From Methylophilus sp. 14 (lineage in GTDB: Bacteria; Pseudomonadota; Gammaproteobacteria; Burkholderiales; Methylophilaceae), in contig NZ_JADKYS010000002.1 of NCBI RefSeq assembly GCF_015354345.1, positions 310,001 through 374,000 on the forward strand: a stretch of DNA of 64,000 nucleotides. Reading direction: 5' to 3'. The position numbers and the translations under genes were made by a program. Of the stretch, positions 50,645 through 60,400 are shown piece by piece. Numbering within the stretch: position 1 is the stretch's first letter; every line of letters begins with the position of its first letter. The notes under the pieces are model-generated. The model was not told the origin of the DNA, did not search any database, and saw only the letters and a program-made list of their open reading frames with translations.

Positions 50645-51190
50645 TTTCGCCTTTTCGGCGACCATTCTTTCTTATGCTTGTCCATAAGAAAGAAGGCAAA
50701 GAACAAGACACCCCAGCTTCCGCTTGATTCCTGCGTTGCTCGTCAAAATAAGCGGTCACGAAACTCATCCTGGTAGCTCACACAAAACGTGAGCTACTGC
50801 GGGATTCGAACAGTCGCTCCCTTCTTCCTTATTTTGCCTGCGCTACTCGGCGCGTCAGATGGGGACCCCGAACACCATGCGACTGCAACCGCTAGCTAAT
50901 TCAATAAAACAGAATATGGTTTTTTAACCGTCCAAATTTCCACGCTGCTACTTAAATGAGATAAATCCCATTCATCACGCTGAGTAGCGGAAACAAAATA
51001 AGAGTAGAGGGAGCGACTGTGTGAGCTCCGCAACAAGCCACGAAGTGTGTGGCTTGTCAGGGCGAGTTTCGTGACCGGCTTATTTTGTTGAGCAACGCAA
51101 GGGAGCCGAAGGCCGTGATGGCTGGGTGTCGTCCTCTTTGGTTACTTTCTGGGGGACAAGCACCAGAAAGTGACTCGCCAACAGGCGAAA
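50645..51190. repeat. Long palindromic structured element, copy C (about 546 bp)
   Basis: Third copy. Left terminal hairpin TTCTTTCTTATG/CATAAGAAAGAA (around 50666-50695) has a different stem from copies A and B but is perfectly paired. Further hairpins: GTAGCTCAC/GTGAGCTAC, loop ACAAAAC (50773-50797); ACAAGCCAC/GTGGCTTGT, loop GAAGTGT (51033-51057), a stem that copy A uses in its left arm; ACTTTCTGG/CCAGAAAGT near 51143-51172. The arms share long inverted blocks such as GCGTTGCTC, AAAATAAG, GGTCACGAAACTC and CAGTCGCTCCCT. The central block CGTCAGATGGGGACCCCGAA begins at 50854. The element lies between convergent lnt and the RND gene. Confidence 0.87.
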
Positions 51191-51242
51191 AAGGTATTTG
51201 TTTAGCGCACCATTCTAAAGCTCCAAAGAATTACTTTCTCAT

Positions 51243-54200
51243 TTAATCCACTCTCTCTTTACCAAAAAAATGCTGATATAAAATCGGCAATACAAACAGT
51301 GTCAAGAACGTTGCCGTAATCAACCCACCAATCACCACAATCGCCAATGGCCGTTGAATCTCCGCCCCTGGTCCCGTAGCAAACAGCAACGGAATCAACC
51401 CAAACGCGGTGATGCTAGCCGTCATCAGCACGGGCCGCAGGCGTCGTTTGGCGCCTTCATAAGCAATCTTGCTCGCCGCCATGCCTTGTGCTGCCAACTG
51501 CTGAAAATGACTCACCATCACCACGCCATTGAGCACGGCGATGCCTAGCAAGGCAATAAAACCAACCGAGGCGGGTACAGATAAATATTCCCCTGACAGC
51601 CACAGTGCAAAGACGCCGCCTATCATGGCAAACGGAATATTAGCCAGTATCAGCAGCGCTTTAGGCAGCGAGCCAAAAGTCATAAATAGCAGCAGGGCGA
51701 TGAGGGCAATGGCGATCGGGATGACGATGCTCAGGCGTGCCGCGGCGCGTTGCTGATTTTCAAACTGACCGCCCCATTTGAGCCAGTAGCCTTCGGGTAG
51801 TTTGACTTGTTGCTCGACTTTTTGCTTGGCTTCTTCGACAAAACTCACCAGGTCACGGCCTTTGACGTTGGCGGTGACGACGACCATGCGGTTGCCACGT
51901 TCGCGGTCTATTTTGACCGGGCCTTCTTCTCGCACAACATGGGCGACGCTGGAAAGCGGCACGGTGCCGCCTTGCGGGAGCGCCAGCATGAGTTGGCTGA
52001 AGTCGGAGGCGGATTCGCGTACGACCTGACTGCCGCGAAGCAAGATGGGCGTGCGGCGGGTCCCTTCGAGCACGATGCCTAACAATTTGCCTTCAAGCTG
52101 GCTTTGTAGCAAGGCATTGATGTCGGCCACACTGAGGCCCAGCCTGCCGGCGGCGACACGGTCTATGCGGATTTGCAGGTATTGCACGCCACTGTTTTGC
52201 GGGGTGTAAACATCCTGATTACCGGGCACCGATTCCAGCACCTTGATAATCTCATGCGCCTTCTGGTTAAGTACGTTGAGGTCGGTGCCAAAGATTTTCA
52301 GCGCCAGGTCACCCCGCACACCGAGGATCATTTCATTGACGCGCATTTCGATCGGTTGCGTAAAGTTGTAATCCAAGCCAGGCACGCTTTGCATGACGTG
52401 CCGCAGTTTTTCGATCAGCGCGGCTTTGTCCGGCACCAGCCATTGCGCGCGCGGCTTGAGCACCAGAAAATTATCTGTCTGGTTGACGCCCATCGGGTCC
52501 AGCCCCAGTTCATCCGAACCTGCTCGCGAATACACACCCTTAATCTCAGGCACTTGTTGCAACAGGGTTTGCTGTAAATGGCTATCGGTGGCCACGCTTT
52601 GCGCCAGTGCGATGGATGGCAGTTTTTCGGTACCGATAATGACATCGCCTTCATCCATGGTTGGCATAAAGGTTTTGCCGATGAGTGGATAGACGACCAC
52701 TGTGAGCGCCAGCAGAGTGGCGGCCACCAGTAACACCGGGCGTTTGTGTTGCATGGTGGCGCTCAGGCTGCGGGCGTACCAGCGATTGAGGTGGCGGATT
52801 AACCATGGGTCTTCAGCGGCATGGTCCTGGATCAGGAACGATGCCAGCACTGGGATGATAGTCAGCGACAGCAGCAATGAGGAACCGAGTGCAAACATGA
52901 TGCTGAGCGCCACTGGGGCAAACAGTTTGCCTTCCAGCCCTTGCAGCGTGAGCAAGGGTAAAAACACTGTAATAATAATCACGATACCGGCACTGACCGG
53001 CACGCTGACTTCACGCATGGCGGCGAGGATAATGCTGAGTTTGCTTTGCTCAGGCGTTTTTTGCGCATGCGCCAGATGGTCGACGATGTTTTCTACCACC
53101 ACCACGGCAGAGTCGACCAGCATGCCGATGGCAATTGCCAGCCCGCCTAATGACATCAGGTTAGCTGACATGCCGTAGCGCTGCATCAGCCAGAACGTTG
53201 CCAGCATGGACAGTGGCAGCGCGCAGGCGACGGTGAGCGCGGCACGCAGGTTGCCCAGAAACAATACCAGTAACACCAGCACCAGCACGACCGCTTCCAT
53301 CAGCGCTTTGTTGACGGTGTGCACGGCCTGTTCTACCAGGTTGCCGCGGTCGTAAAAGACTTCTATCTTCACACCCTTGGGCAATGCGGGCGCCATTTCG
53401 GCCAGTTTGGCGCGTACGCCTTCCACCACTTGCCGCGCGTTGGCGCCACGCAGGCCCAACACCAGACCTTCGACGGCTTCACCTTTGCCATTGCGGCTAA
53501 CGGCGCCATAACGCGTCAAGGCGCCGATGCGCACCTCAGCCACATCGCCTATGCGTACCGGGCTACCTTGATGGCCTTTGAGGACAGTGTTGCGTACATC
53601 ATCCAGTGTTTTGAAGGCGCCTTCGGCACGCACCAGCAAGGACTCTTCACCGTCTTGCAGGCGACCTGCGCCATCGTTGTGGTTGTTGTCGCTGATCGCT
53701 AGCTGCAATTCACTGAGGGCAATGCCACGCGCCTGCAATTTCGCATTGTCGGGCACGATCTCAAAACTGCGCACTAAGCCGCCCAGCGCGTTGACGTCAG
53801 CGACACCAGGCACCGTGCGCAAACGCGGGCGAATCACCCAGTCGAGCAGGGAGCGTTTTTCCTGCAGGCTTAGCGTGTCTGACTCAATGGTGAACATAAA
53901 CATCTCGCCCAGCGGCGTGGTCATCGGCGCGATGCCGCCGGAGACTTGGCTGGGTAGGTTAGGCCAGGCATTGTTGAGCCGCTCGGTGACCTGCTGGCGC
54001 GCCCAGTAAATATCGGTGCCGTCTTCAAAGTCGATGGTGATGTCGGTCAGTGCGTATTTGGCTACTGCGCGCAAACTGGTCTGCTTGGGGATGCCCAGCA
54101 TCTCGACTTCAATCGGCGCGGTTATCCTTGCCTCGACTTCTTCCGGCGTCATGCCGGGCGATTTGATGATGATTTTGACCTGGGTCGAGGACACGTCCGG

Positions 54201-54317
54201 GAACGCATCAATCGGGATGGTTTGATACGCGGTCCAGCCAGCGAAGAGCAAGCCGATGGCAAAGACGCAGATGAGCAACCTTTGCTTGAGCGAGGTTTCT
54301 ATGAGCCAATTGAGCAT
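51243..54317 (-). CDS. Heavy-metal efflux RND transporter, CusA/CzcA family
   Basis: A 1024-residue proton-driven pump with 12 helices and two large periplasmic loops. It begins NWLIETSLKQRLLICVF, and has DAFPDVSSTQVKI and SPGMTPEEVEARITAPIE. Helix 4 reads AIGMLVDSAVVVVEN: the relay Asp is kept, but the first position is Ala where Zn/Co/Cd (HME1) pumps have the Asp of DFG. That argues against a canonical CzcA and makes the metal uncertain. It is last in a four-gene operon with adaptor, outer-membrane channel and His-rich protein; only three bases separate it from the adaptor gene. Confidence 0.9.
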   Translation of the reverse strand: MLNWLIETSLKQRLLICVFAIGLLFAGWTAYQTIPIDAFPDVSSTQVKIIIKSPGMTPEEVEARITAPIEVEMLGIPKQTSLRAVAKYALTDITIDFEDGTDIYWARQQVTERLNNAWPNLPSQVSGGIAPMTTPLGEMFMFTIESDTLSLQEKRSLLDWVIRPRLRTVPGVADVNALGGLVRSFEIVPDNAKLQARGIALSELQLAISDNNHNDGAGRLQDGEESLLVRAEGAFKTLDDVRNTVLKGHQGSPVRIGDVAEVRIGALTRYGAVSRNGKGEAVEGLVLGLRGANARQVVEGVRAKLAEMAPALPKGVKIEVFYDRGNLVEQAVHTVNKALMEAVVLVLVLLVLFLGNLRAALTVACALPLSMLATFWLMQRYGMSANLMSLGGLAIAIGMLVDSAVVVVENIVDHLAHAQKTPEQSKLSIILAAMREVSVPVSAGIVIIITVFLPLLTLQGLEGKLFAPVALSIMFALGSSLLLSLTIIPVLASFLIQDHAAEDPWLIRHLNRWYARSLSATMQHKRPVLLVAATLLALTVVVYPLIGKTFMPTMDEGDVIIGTEKLPSIALAQSVATDSHLQQTLLQQVPEIKGVYSRAGSDELGLDPMGVNQTDNFLVLKPRAQWLVPDKAALIEKLRHVMQSVPGLDYNFTQPIEMRVNEMILGVRGDLALKIFGTDLNVLNQKAHEIIKVLESVPGNQDVYTPQNSGVQYLQIRIDRVAAGRLGLSVADINALLQSQLEGKLLGIVLEGTRRTPILLRGSQVVRESASDFSQLMLALPQGGTVPLSSVAHVVREEGPVKIDRERGNRMVVVTANVKGRDLVSFVEEAKQKVEQQVKLPEGYWLKWGGQFENQQRAAARLSIVIPIAIALIALLLFMTFGSLPKALLILANIPFAMIGGVFALWLSGEYLSVPASVGFIALLGIAVLNGVVMVSHFQQLAAQGMAASKIAYEGAKRRLRPVLMTASITAFGLIPLLFATGPGAEIQRPLAIVVIGGLITATFLTLFVLPILYQHFFGKERVD

Positions 54318-54320
54318 GGT

Positions 54321-55409
54321 CTACTCCCCACCCAGGCCAAGCCAGTGGCCTTTCAGCGCGGCCACGCCTTGCACGGCGATGGTCTCGTTGCCACGCAAAT
54401 CGGCTTGTACGGTTAACTGCTGGTCTTGCTCCAGCATGACTTTCACCGGCGTCACCGCCACGCCCTTGGCCTGCTGCACAAAGATCACCGCCTGCTCGCC
54501 TTGTCTGGCCACCGCGCTTCTGGGCAAGGCAAAACTGCCTGGTGCGGTTTGTTCCACCAGTGCCACATCGACCACTTGCCCTACCGAGAGCTGTTCTGCC
54601 CCCTGACTGATGGTGGCCCGCACTTGTGTGGTCTGGTTGTTTTTATTCAACTGCCGTAATACGGTTTCGACCTTGGCCGTCAAGTTGTGCTTAGGCAAGC
54701 GCACTAAGGTACCGGGGCGCAGTTGCTGGGCTTGCGCAATCGGCACTTGTATCATCAGCCATAATGGACTTGGATTGCTGATGGTATAGATCGGCATCGC
54801 CATGTCTACGCGTGCGCCTACCTGCTGTTGCTGCTCCATAATCTGCCCGCTGATCGGCGCGATAATCGCCATGCCATTTTGCATGCTGCGCTTTTGCGCC
54901 AGTTGCTGGATTTGGCCGTCACTCATGCCCGCCAGTTTCAAGGTCTGTTTGCGCTCGTGCATGAGTGCCTGGCTGGTTTCATAAGCGCTTTGTGTTTCCT
55001 GCATGCGGCGCTGAGCAATAATGCCATCTTTAAACAATTCCTGATCGCGTTTGAGCGCCTGTTCGTGCAGCCTGGCCTGGGTGTCGCTCTGCAAATAATT
55101 GCTTTGCAAGGCCACTAAATCCGGGCTGCTGAGTTGGCCGATGACTTGGCCTTGTTTGACGCTATCCCCCACGCTGACGCTGAGTCGCGTAATCAAGCCG
55201 CCTTGTGGTGCCGTGACGACGCGGGTTTGTGTCGGCGGTAACACCACTTCTGCCGGATAACTGGCGGATAGCCCTTCTTGCTGGGCTTGCAAATGACCCC
55301 ATTGCACCTGCATTTGTTTGAGCTGTGCGGGTGAGAGCGGTAACAGGGTCGCTGCCAAGGTGTGCAACGACAGGCAAATTGCGCTGATTAAAAACAGAAT
55401 TCTTTTCAT
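54321..55409 (-). CDS. RND efflux periplasmic adaptor, CusB/CzcB family
   Basis: A 362-residue membrane-fusion protein with signal peptide (KRILFLISAICLSLHTLAA). It has lipoyl halves (TAPQGGLITRLSVSVGDSVKQ and IAPISGQIMEQQQQVGARV) around an alpha-hairpin, a beta-barrel (WLMIQVPIAQAQQLRPGTLV) and a membrane-proximal domain. No Met- or His-rich N-terminal metal-binding extension as in CusB is seen. The ATG overlaps the stop of the outer-membrane gene (ATGA). Confidence 0.88.
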   Translation of the reverse strand: MKRILFLISAICLSLHTLAATLLPLSPAQLKQMQVQWGHLQAQQEGLSASYPAEVVLPPTQTRVVTAPQGGLITRLSVSVGDSVKQGQVIGQLSSPDLVALQSNYLQSDTQARLHEQALKRDQELFKDGIIAQRRMQETQSAYETSQALMHERKQTLKLAGMSDGQIQQLAQKRSMQNGMAIIAPISGQIMEQQQQVGARVDMAMPIYTISNPSPLWLMIQVPIAQAQQLRPGTLVRLPKHNLTAKVETVLRQLNKNNQTTQVRATISQGAEQLSVGQVVDVALVEQTAPGSFALPRSAVARQGEQAVIFVQQAKGVAVTPVKVMLEQDQQLTVQADLRGNETIAVQGVAALKGHWLGLGGE

Positions 55410-56686
55410 GGCAGGACTCCTACGGCCTGGTTGTATTTGGCAATGTTCCATTGCACTTGTAGCTGCTGGCTGCTCAAGCTGCGTTCCGCTTCAAAGGCCA
55501 GTAATTGCAGGCGTAATAATTGGTTGAGATCGAGTTCGCCCAAGCGATAGGCTTTACGCGCCAGGCTGGCGTTTTCAGTGGCGATGGCTTGTTGTTGCTG
55601 GATGAGCGTGAGTTCCTGGCGGCTGACGTGCAGGTTATGCTCGGCTTCGTGCAGGTTGTTTTCCAGTTGGCGGCGCAATGTTTCCAGCTGGGTACGCGCA
55701 TCGCCGATGTTCTGCTCGGCATTAGCCAATAGGGGCGCGCGTTGCACTTCGCTTTGTAGCGGAATATTGATCGCCACGCCCATGCTGGAGTTGTAGGCAT
55801 AATCAAAGCCGCCCTGGATGGTGCGCGTGCTCAGGGTAAGCTGCGGGTTTTGCCGCTGCTCTATCATGGTCAGGTCGCGCTGGCCTTCTGCCAGCTTGAC
55901 CTTGGCTTGCGCGGCCTGCCAGTAAGGCGAGTCGGCATAGTCCTCACGGGTCGATAGTGATTCTTCCAGTTTTGCCGGAATTTCGTTGAGCCCGGTGAGT
56001 TGCTGGTAGCGGAATTGTGCATGCATGAGCTCGGCATGGGCGGTCACGCGCAGGCGCTCGGCTTGCAGGGTTTCCTGGTCTACCTGCATCACCTCCAGCT
56101 TAGCCACTTCGCCCGCCTTAAAGCGTTTTTGTACATCTTCGCTCAGGCTGCGCATGGTGTTGCGACGGGCGTCAGCCAGGCCGACGTCGTTGCGGCGCAT
56201 GGCAATATCCCAGACCGCATTGCGGAGCAGGTCTGCGGCCAGTTGCTGCAAACCCGCACGGTCTTGTGACAGGCTGTCGTCGGCCAGGCTGGCCACCTGG
56301 CTGCGTGCCTGGCGCTGGCCGGGTAACCAGATCGGGATTTGTACTTGCGCTTGCCATTCACGCTCGTCGCGGTTGCTCATCAAGGCATCGTTTTGATGCG
56401 AGAAGCCGACTGACGGCGCTTGCGGCAACCAGCTATTGGCCATGGTGCGGCGTGCCTGCACCATTTGCTGGTGCGCGGCTAACAACGATTGCTGTGGGTG
56501 AATCGCAACGACCTGCTGCAAGACCTCATGCAGGCTCAAGCGCGGATTGGCGGCGACCGTGTCTTCGTGGTCGCTGGCCAGATTGGCCATGCCTTCGGCC
56601 ATGGCAGGCGTGACATGGCTTATCATCAGCCAGATGCCGCATGCGATTAACCGGGAGTGAAGCACTCCCCGAGATAAATGAAACAT
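55406..56686 (-). CDS. Outer-membrane efflux channel, CzcC/CusC-like (TolC family)
   Basis: A 426-residue OEP-family protein. A signal peptide (about residues 10-29, ISHVTPAMA) is followed by the first OEP repeat (HEVLQQVVAIHPQQSLLAAHQQMVQ... as short helical heptads) and the second (AYRLGELDLNQLLRLQLLAFE). The ATG at 56686 is preceded by CAGGAGA; an upstream start would add an unlikely leader. No lipobox is evident. It supplies the exit duct for the metal RND pump. Confidence 0.87.
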   Translation of the reverse strand: MFHLSRGVLHSRLIACGIWLMISHVTPAMAEGMANLASDHEDTVAANPRLSLHEVLQQVVAIHPQQSLLAAHQQMVQARRTMANSWLPQAPSVGFSHQNDALMSNRDEREWQAQVQIPIWLPGQRQARSQVASLADDSLSQDRAGLQQLAADLLRNAVWDIAMRRNDVGLADARRNTMRSLSEDVQKRFKAGEVAKLEVMQVDQETLQAERLRVTAHAELMHAQFRYQQLTGLNEIPAKLEESLSTREDYADSPYWQAAQAKVKLAEGQRDLTMIEQRQNPQLTLSTRTIQGGFDYAYNSSMGVAINIPLQSEVQRAPLLANAEQNIGDARTQLETLRRQLENNLHEAEHNLHVSRQELTLIQQQQAIATENASLARKAYRLGELDLNQLLRLQLLAFEAERSLSSQQLQVQWNIAKYNQAVGVLP

Positions 56687-56749
56687 AGATTCTCCTGAAC
56701 AAAACAGGCAAACGGATGGCAACTGCCAACCGATGCGTTAGGTGTTTGT

Positions 56750-57184
56750 TCAGGCGTGAGGAGGGCCGCGAGGGTGATGGCGTGTGAGCGGGGACGGATG
56801 AAGTGCACTGTCGTGTTGCTGTCGTTCAAATTGGCGACGTGGCAGCGCTAGCACTAAGGACAATAACAGGAGGGTAGGTATCAGTGCGGGCAGCCAAAGG
56901 TTCGCAAACGCATCAATCAATGACAATAAGGTATTGCTTTCACTGATGGCTTGCCCCAGGCCGATAATTTGACCATGCGATTTATCCGAGTGCATATGCC
57001 AGTGAAATGGGTGTTTGGAAGCTTCAGCCTGATCATGCAGCGCAGGAATATCCACCATATGCATGTGCGGGCCGTCGTCAGCCGCCGTATCGCCTGCCGC
57101 ATGGGCATGCATGAGCGGCGCGATGGTTTGCAGCAAGGCAAACCATAACGTCAGCAACAATACCCATGTGCGATAAGATTTCAT
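56750..57184 (-). CDS. His-rich exported protein heading the metal-efflux operon (CzcI-like)
   Basis: A 144-residue protein with a signal peptide (TWVLLLTLWFALLQTIAPLMHAHA), a periplasmic stretch dense in His, Met and Asp (DDGPHMHMVD, HPFHWHMHSDKSH), one transmembrane helix (LWLPALIPTLLLLSLVLAL) and a basic, His-containing tail (RHHPRGPPHA). Its place at the head of the RND genes, 63 bases upstream, recalls CzcI-type proteins that sense or buffer metal in the periplasm. The His content supports metal binding; specificity and topology are inferred. Confidence 0.7.
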   Translation of the reverse strand: MKSYRTWVLLLTLWFALLQTIAPLMHAHAAGDTAADDGPHMHMVDIPALHDQAEASKHPFHWHMHSDKSHGQIIGLGQAISESNTLLSLIDAFANLWLPALIPTLLLLSLVLALPRRQFERQQHDSALHPSPLTRHHPRGPPHA

Positions 57185-57334
57185 GTGCTCAATCTACCAA
57201 ATTTTATGTGATGCCACAATCGCAAAAAACCGTAAAAAAACCATCTAACTCTTATAACGGGCCAGCAATGCGATTTCTTAACCTAGTCTGAATCAGGTAA
57301 AATATTCGTTTTACAATCAAACGGATCAGGCGCG

Positions 57335-58279
57335 ATGGTGCTGACCTTTCAACAAATCATTTTAAAGCTGCAGGAATACTGGGACAAACAAGGCTGCACT
57401 TTGTTGCAACCTTACGATATGGAAGTCGGCGCGGGCACCAGCCACACCGCGACTTTTTTACGCGCACTGGGCCCTGAGCCCTGGAAAGCTGCTTATGTGC
57501 AGCCTAGCCGCCGCCCCAAAGACGGCCGCTATGGTGAAAACCCTAACCGTTTGCAACATTACTACCAATACCAGGTAGTGCTGAAACCGGCTCCGGCCAA
57601 TATCCTCGAGCTCTACCTGGGCTCACTCGAAGCACTGGGCTTTAATCTACAAGAGAACGACATCCGCTTTGTGGAAGATGACTGGGAAAACCCGACGCTG
57701 GGCGCCTGGGGGCTGGGCTGGGAAGTCTGGCTCAATGGCATGGAAGTGACGCAGTTCACTTACTTCCAGCAAGTCGGCGGCATTAACTGCAAGCCGATTA
57801 CTGGTGAAATCACCTACGGCCTGGAGCGTTTGGCCATGTACCTGCAAGGCGTGGAAAACGTCTATGACCTCGAATATTCACCCGGCGTGAAATACGGCGA
57901 TGTGTTCCACCAGAATGAAGTGGAGCAATCGACTTATAACTTTGAGCATTCCGATGCTGACTTCCTGTTTACGGCGTTTAACGCCTATGAAAAACAGGCC
58001 AAGCACTTAATGGACGTAAAGCTAGCCTTGCCTGCTTACGAGCAAGTGCTGAAAGCCGCACATACGTTTAACCTGCTCGATGCGCGCGGTGCGATTTCTG
58101 TCACCGAGCGTGCGGCCTACATTGGCCGTATCCGTAACCTGGCGCGCGCCGTGGCGGCCAGCTACCTAGATAGCCGCGCCCGCCTGGGCTTCCCGATGGC
58201 CCCAAAAGCATGGGCTGATGAAGTCATCGCCAAACTGGATAGCGAACAAGCCGAACAAAACAAGAAAGCCGCCGCATGA
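57335..58279 (+). CDS. glyQ: Glycyl-tRNA synthetase alpha subunit
   Basis: A 314-residue catalytic subunit of the tetrameric (alpha2beta2) class II synthetase. Start block [25 protein letters not shown], motif 2 region ([21 protein letters not shown]) and motif 3 ([16 protein letters not shown]) are all present. It begins a five-gene run (glyQ, glyS, gmhB, plsC, ygjP) and is divergent from the metal-efflux operon. A TAAAAT element near 57298-57303 may be its -10 box. Confidence 0.97.
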   Translation: MVLTFQQIILKLQEYWDKQGCTLLQPYDMEVGAGTSHTATFLRALGPEPWKAAYVQPSRRPKDGRYGENPNRLQHYYQYQVVLKPAPANILELYLGSLEALGFNLQENDIRFVEDDWENPTLGAWGLGWEVWLNGMEVTQFTYFQQVGGINCKPITGEITYGLERLAMYLQGVENVYDLEYSPGVKYGDVFHQNEVEQSTYNFEHSDADFLFTAFNAYEKQAKHLMDVKLALPAYEQVLKAAHTFNLLDARGAISVTERAAYIGRIRNLARAVAASYLDSRARLGFPMAPKAWADEVIAKLDSEQAEQNKKAAA

Positions 58280-60375
58280 GTACCCGCAACCTGTTAGTTG
58301 AATTATTTGTAGAAGAACTGCCGCCCAAAGTATTAAAAAAACTGGGTGAGTCTTTCAGTGGCGTGCTGGCTGACAGCCTGAAAGCTTCAGGCTTATTGGT
58401 GGAAGGCAGCGCGGTGACTACATTTGCCTCCCCGCGCCGTCTGGCTGCGCATATCACGCAGGTGTCTGCCAAAGCCGCTGATAAACAAGTCGCGCAAAAA
58501 TTGATGCCAGCGACGGTGGGCCTGGATGCCAACGGCAACGCTACCCCAGCATTATTGAAAAAATTGCAGGCCTTGGGCGAGGGCGAAAGTGCCGTTGCCA
58601 AGCTGCGCAAAGAAAACGATGGCAAAGCGGATGTGTTGTTCCTGGATGCGACGCAAGCTGGCGCGACTTTACAGGAAGGGCTGCAAAAAGCACTGGATGA
58701 GACGCTGGCCAAGCTGCCTATCCCCAAAGTGATGACTTACCAGATTAATGATGGCTGGCAGAGTGTGAACTTTGTGCGTCCTGCGCATGGCTTGGTGGCA
58801 TTGCATGGTGATGTCGTTGTGCCTGTGTCTGTGTTGGGATTGTCTGCGGGTAATACGACCCAGGGGCACCGCTTTGAGGCCAAGCAGCCAGTGGTTACGC
58901 TCACTTCTTCGGATACTTACGCGCAGCAATTGACCGATGAAGGTGCGGTGATTGCCGGGTTTGATGCGCGCCGTGCCGAGATCGTGAAGCAATTGCAGGC
59001 CGCCGCCGAGAAGCAAGGCTTGAAGCCGATTGAGGATGATGCCTTGCTGGATGAGGTGACTGCGCTGGTGGAGCGCCCTAACGTCTTGCTGGGCCAGTTT
59101 GAACAAGAGTTTCTGGCTGTGCCGCAAGAGTGTCTGATCTTGACCATGAAGGCCAACCAGAAATACTTCCCGTTACTGGATGCAAGCGGCAAGCTAACCA
59201 ACAAATTTTTAATCGTCTCCAACATTAATCCGGCTGATGCCAGCAAGGTGATTGGCGGCAACGAGCGCGTGGTGCGCCCACGTCTGGCTGATGCCAAGTT
59301 CTTCTTTGACCAGGACCGCAAAAAGACGCTGGAAAGCCGTTTGCCTGGCCTGGGTAAAGTGGTCTACCACAACAAGCTGGGTTCGCAAGGTGAGCGCAAT
59401 GAGCGTGTGGTGATGATTGCATCTGCCATTGCCCAGCAGATTGGGGGTGACGGTTTTGTCGCCAAAGTGGCGCAAGCCGCGCGTTTGTCCAAAATTGACT
59501 TGCTGACCGATATGGTCGGCGAATTTCCTGAGCTACAAGGCATCATGGGCCGTTACTACGCCCAGCACGAAGGCTTGGCGGATGATGTGGCTTACGCGAT
59601 TGAAGACCATTACCGTCCACGTTTTGCCGGGGATGAATTGCCCCGTAGCCAGGTCGGTGTGGTGGTGGCGTTGGCCGATAAGCTGGAAACGCTGGTTGGC
59701 CTCTTCAGTATTGGTGAGAAACCAACCGGCGATAAAGATCCGTTTGCCTTGCGTCGCCAGGCACTGGGGATTTTGCGCATGCTGATGGAAACCGATTTGC
59801 CATTAGCTTTTGATCAGCTGATCGCACAAACCCTGAGTGTCTTTAATGGTAGCCAAGAGGTGGCCGAAGCGATCAAAGCCTTCTGTTTTGACCGCTTGGC
59901 CGTGAACCTGCGTGACCAGGGCGCGAGTGCGCAAGAGGTGGATGCGGTATTGTCATTGTCACCGAATCAGTTAGCCGAAGTGCCACGCCGTTTAAGTGCC
60001 GTGCAAGCGTTTGCCAACCTGGCCGAAGCGCCTGCGCTGGCGGCTGCCAACAAACGTGTGTCTAATATCCTGAAAAAGGTGGAAGGCGAAGTGAAAGCCG
60101 AAGTGAAGGCAGAACTGCTGCAAGAGGCTGCTGAAAAAGCCTTGCATCAGGCACTGGCGGAAACCAAGCCTAAAGCTGACCAGCTGTTTGAAACCGGTGA
60201 TTACACCGCTTCATTGCAGGCGCTGGCGATCCTCAAGGCGCCGGTGGATACCTTCTTTGATGCCGTGATGGTGAATGCGGATGACCCAGCACTCAAGGCC
60301 AACCGCCTGGGGTTGCTGGCGACTTTGCATCAAGCCATGAACCGCGTCGCAGATTTGTCCAAGTTGGCCAGTTAA
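58276..60375 (+). CDS. glyS: Glycyl-tRNA synthetase beta subunit
   Basis: A 699-residue tRNA-recognition subunit. It begins [19 protein letters not shown], contains the GNTTQGHRF and [17 protein letters not shown] blocks, the HD-like segment [23 protein letters not shown], and a C-terminal anticodon-binding domain ([15 protein letters not shown]). The ATG overlaps glyQ by four bases, as expected for subunits made in equal amounts. Confidence 0.97.
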   Translation: MSTRNLLVELFVEELPPKVLKKLGESFSGVLADSLKASGLLVEGSAVTTFASPRRLAAHITQVSAKAADKQVAQKLMPATVGLDANGNATPALLKKLQALGEGESAVAKLRKENDGKADVLFLDATQAGATLQEGLQKALDETLAKLPIPKVMTYQINDGWQSVNFVRPAHGLVALHGDVVVPVSVLGLSAGNTTQGHRFEAKQPVVTLTSSDTYAQQLTDEGAVIAGFDARRAEIVKQLQAAAEKQGLKPIEDDALLDEVTALVERPNVLLGQFEQEFLAVPQECLILTMKANQKYFPLLDASGKLTNKFLIVSNINPADASKVIGGNERVVRPRLADAKFFFDQDRKKTLESRLPGLGKVVYHNKLGSQGERNERVVMIASAIAQQIGGDGFVAKVAQAARLSKIDLLTDMVGEFPELQGIMGRYYAQHEGLADDVAYAIEDHYRPRFAGDELPRSQVGVVVALADKLETLVGLFSIGEKPTGDKDPFALRRQALGILRMLMETDLPLAFDQLIAQTLSVFNGSQEVAEAIKAFCFDRLAVNLRDQGASAQEVDAVLSLSPNQLAEVPRRLSAVQAFANLAEAPALAAANKRVSNILKKVEGEVKAEVKAELLQEAAEKALHQALAETKPKADQLFETGDYTASLQALAILKAPVDTFFDAVMVNADDPALKANRLGLLATLHQAMNRVADLSKLAS

Positions 60376-60400
60376 TCCCGTTGCCGTCAGGAGTTTATGC

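Noticed and set aside
9269-51190. The half-kilobase elements as insertion sequences or a CRISPR-like array
   Set aside because: No transposase-length frame exists in any copy, copies are far apart, and there is no regular repeat-spacer pattern. They could still be non-autonomous mobile elements.
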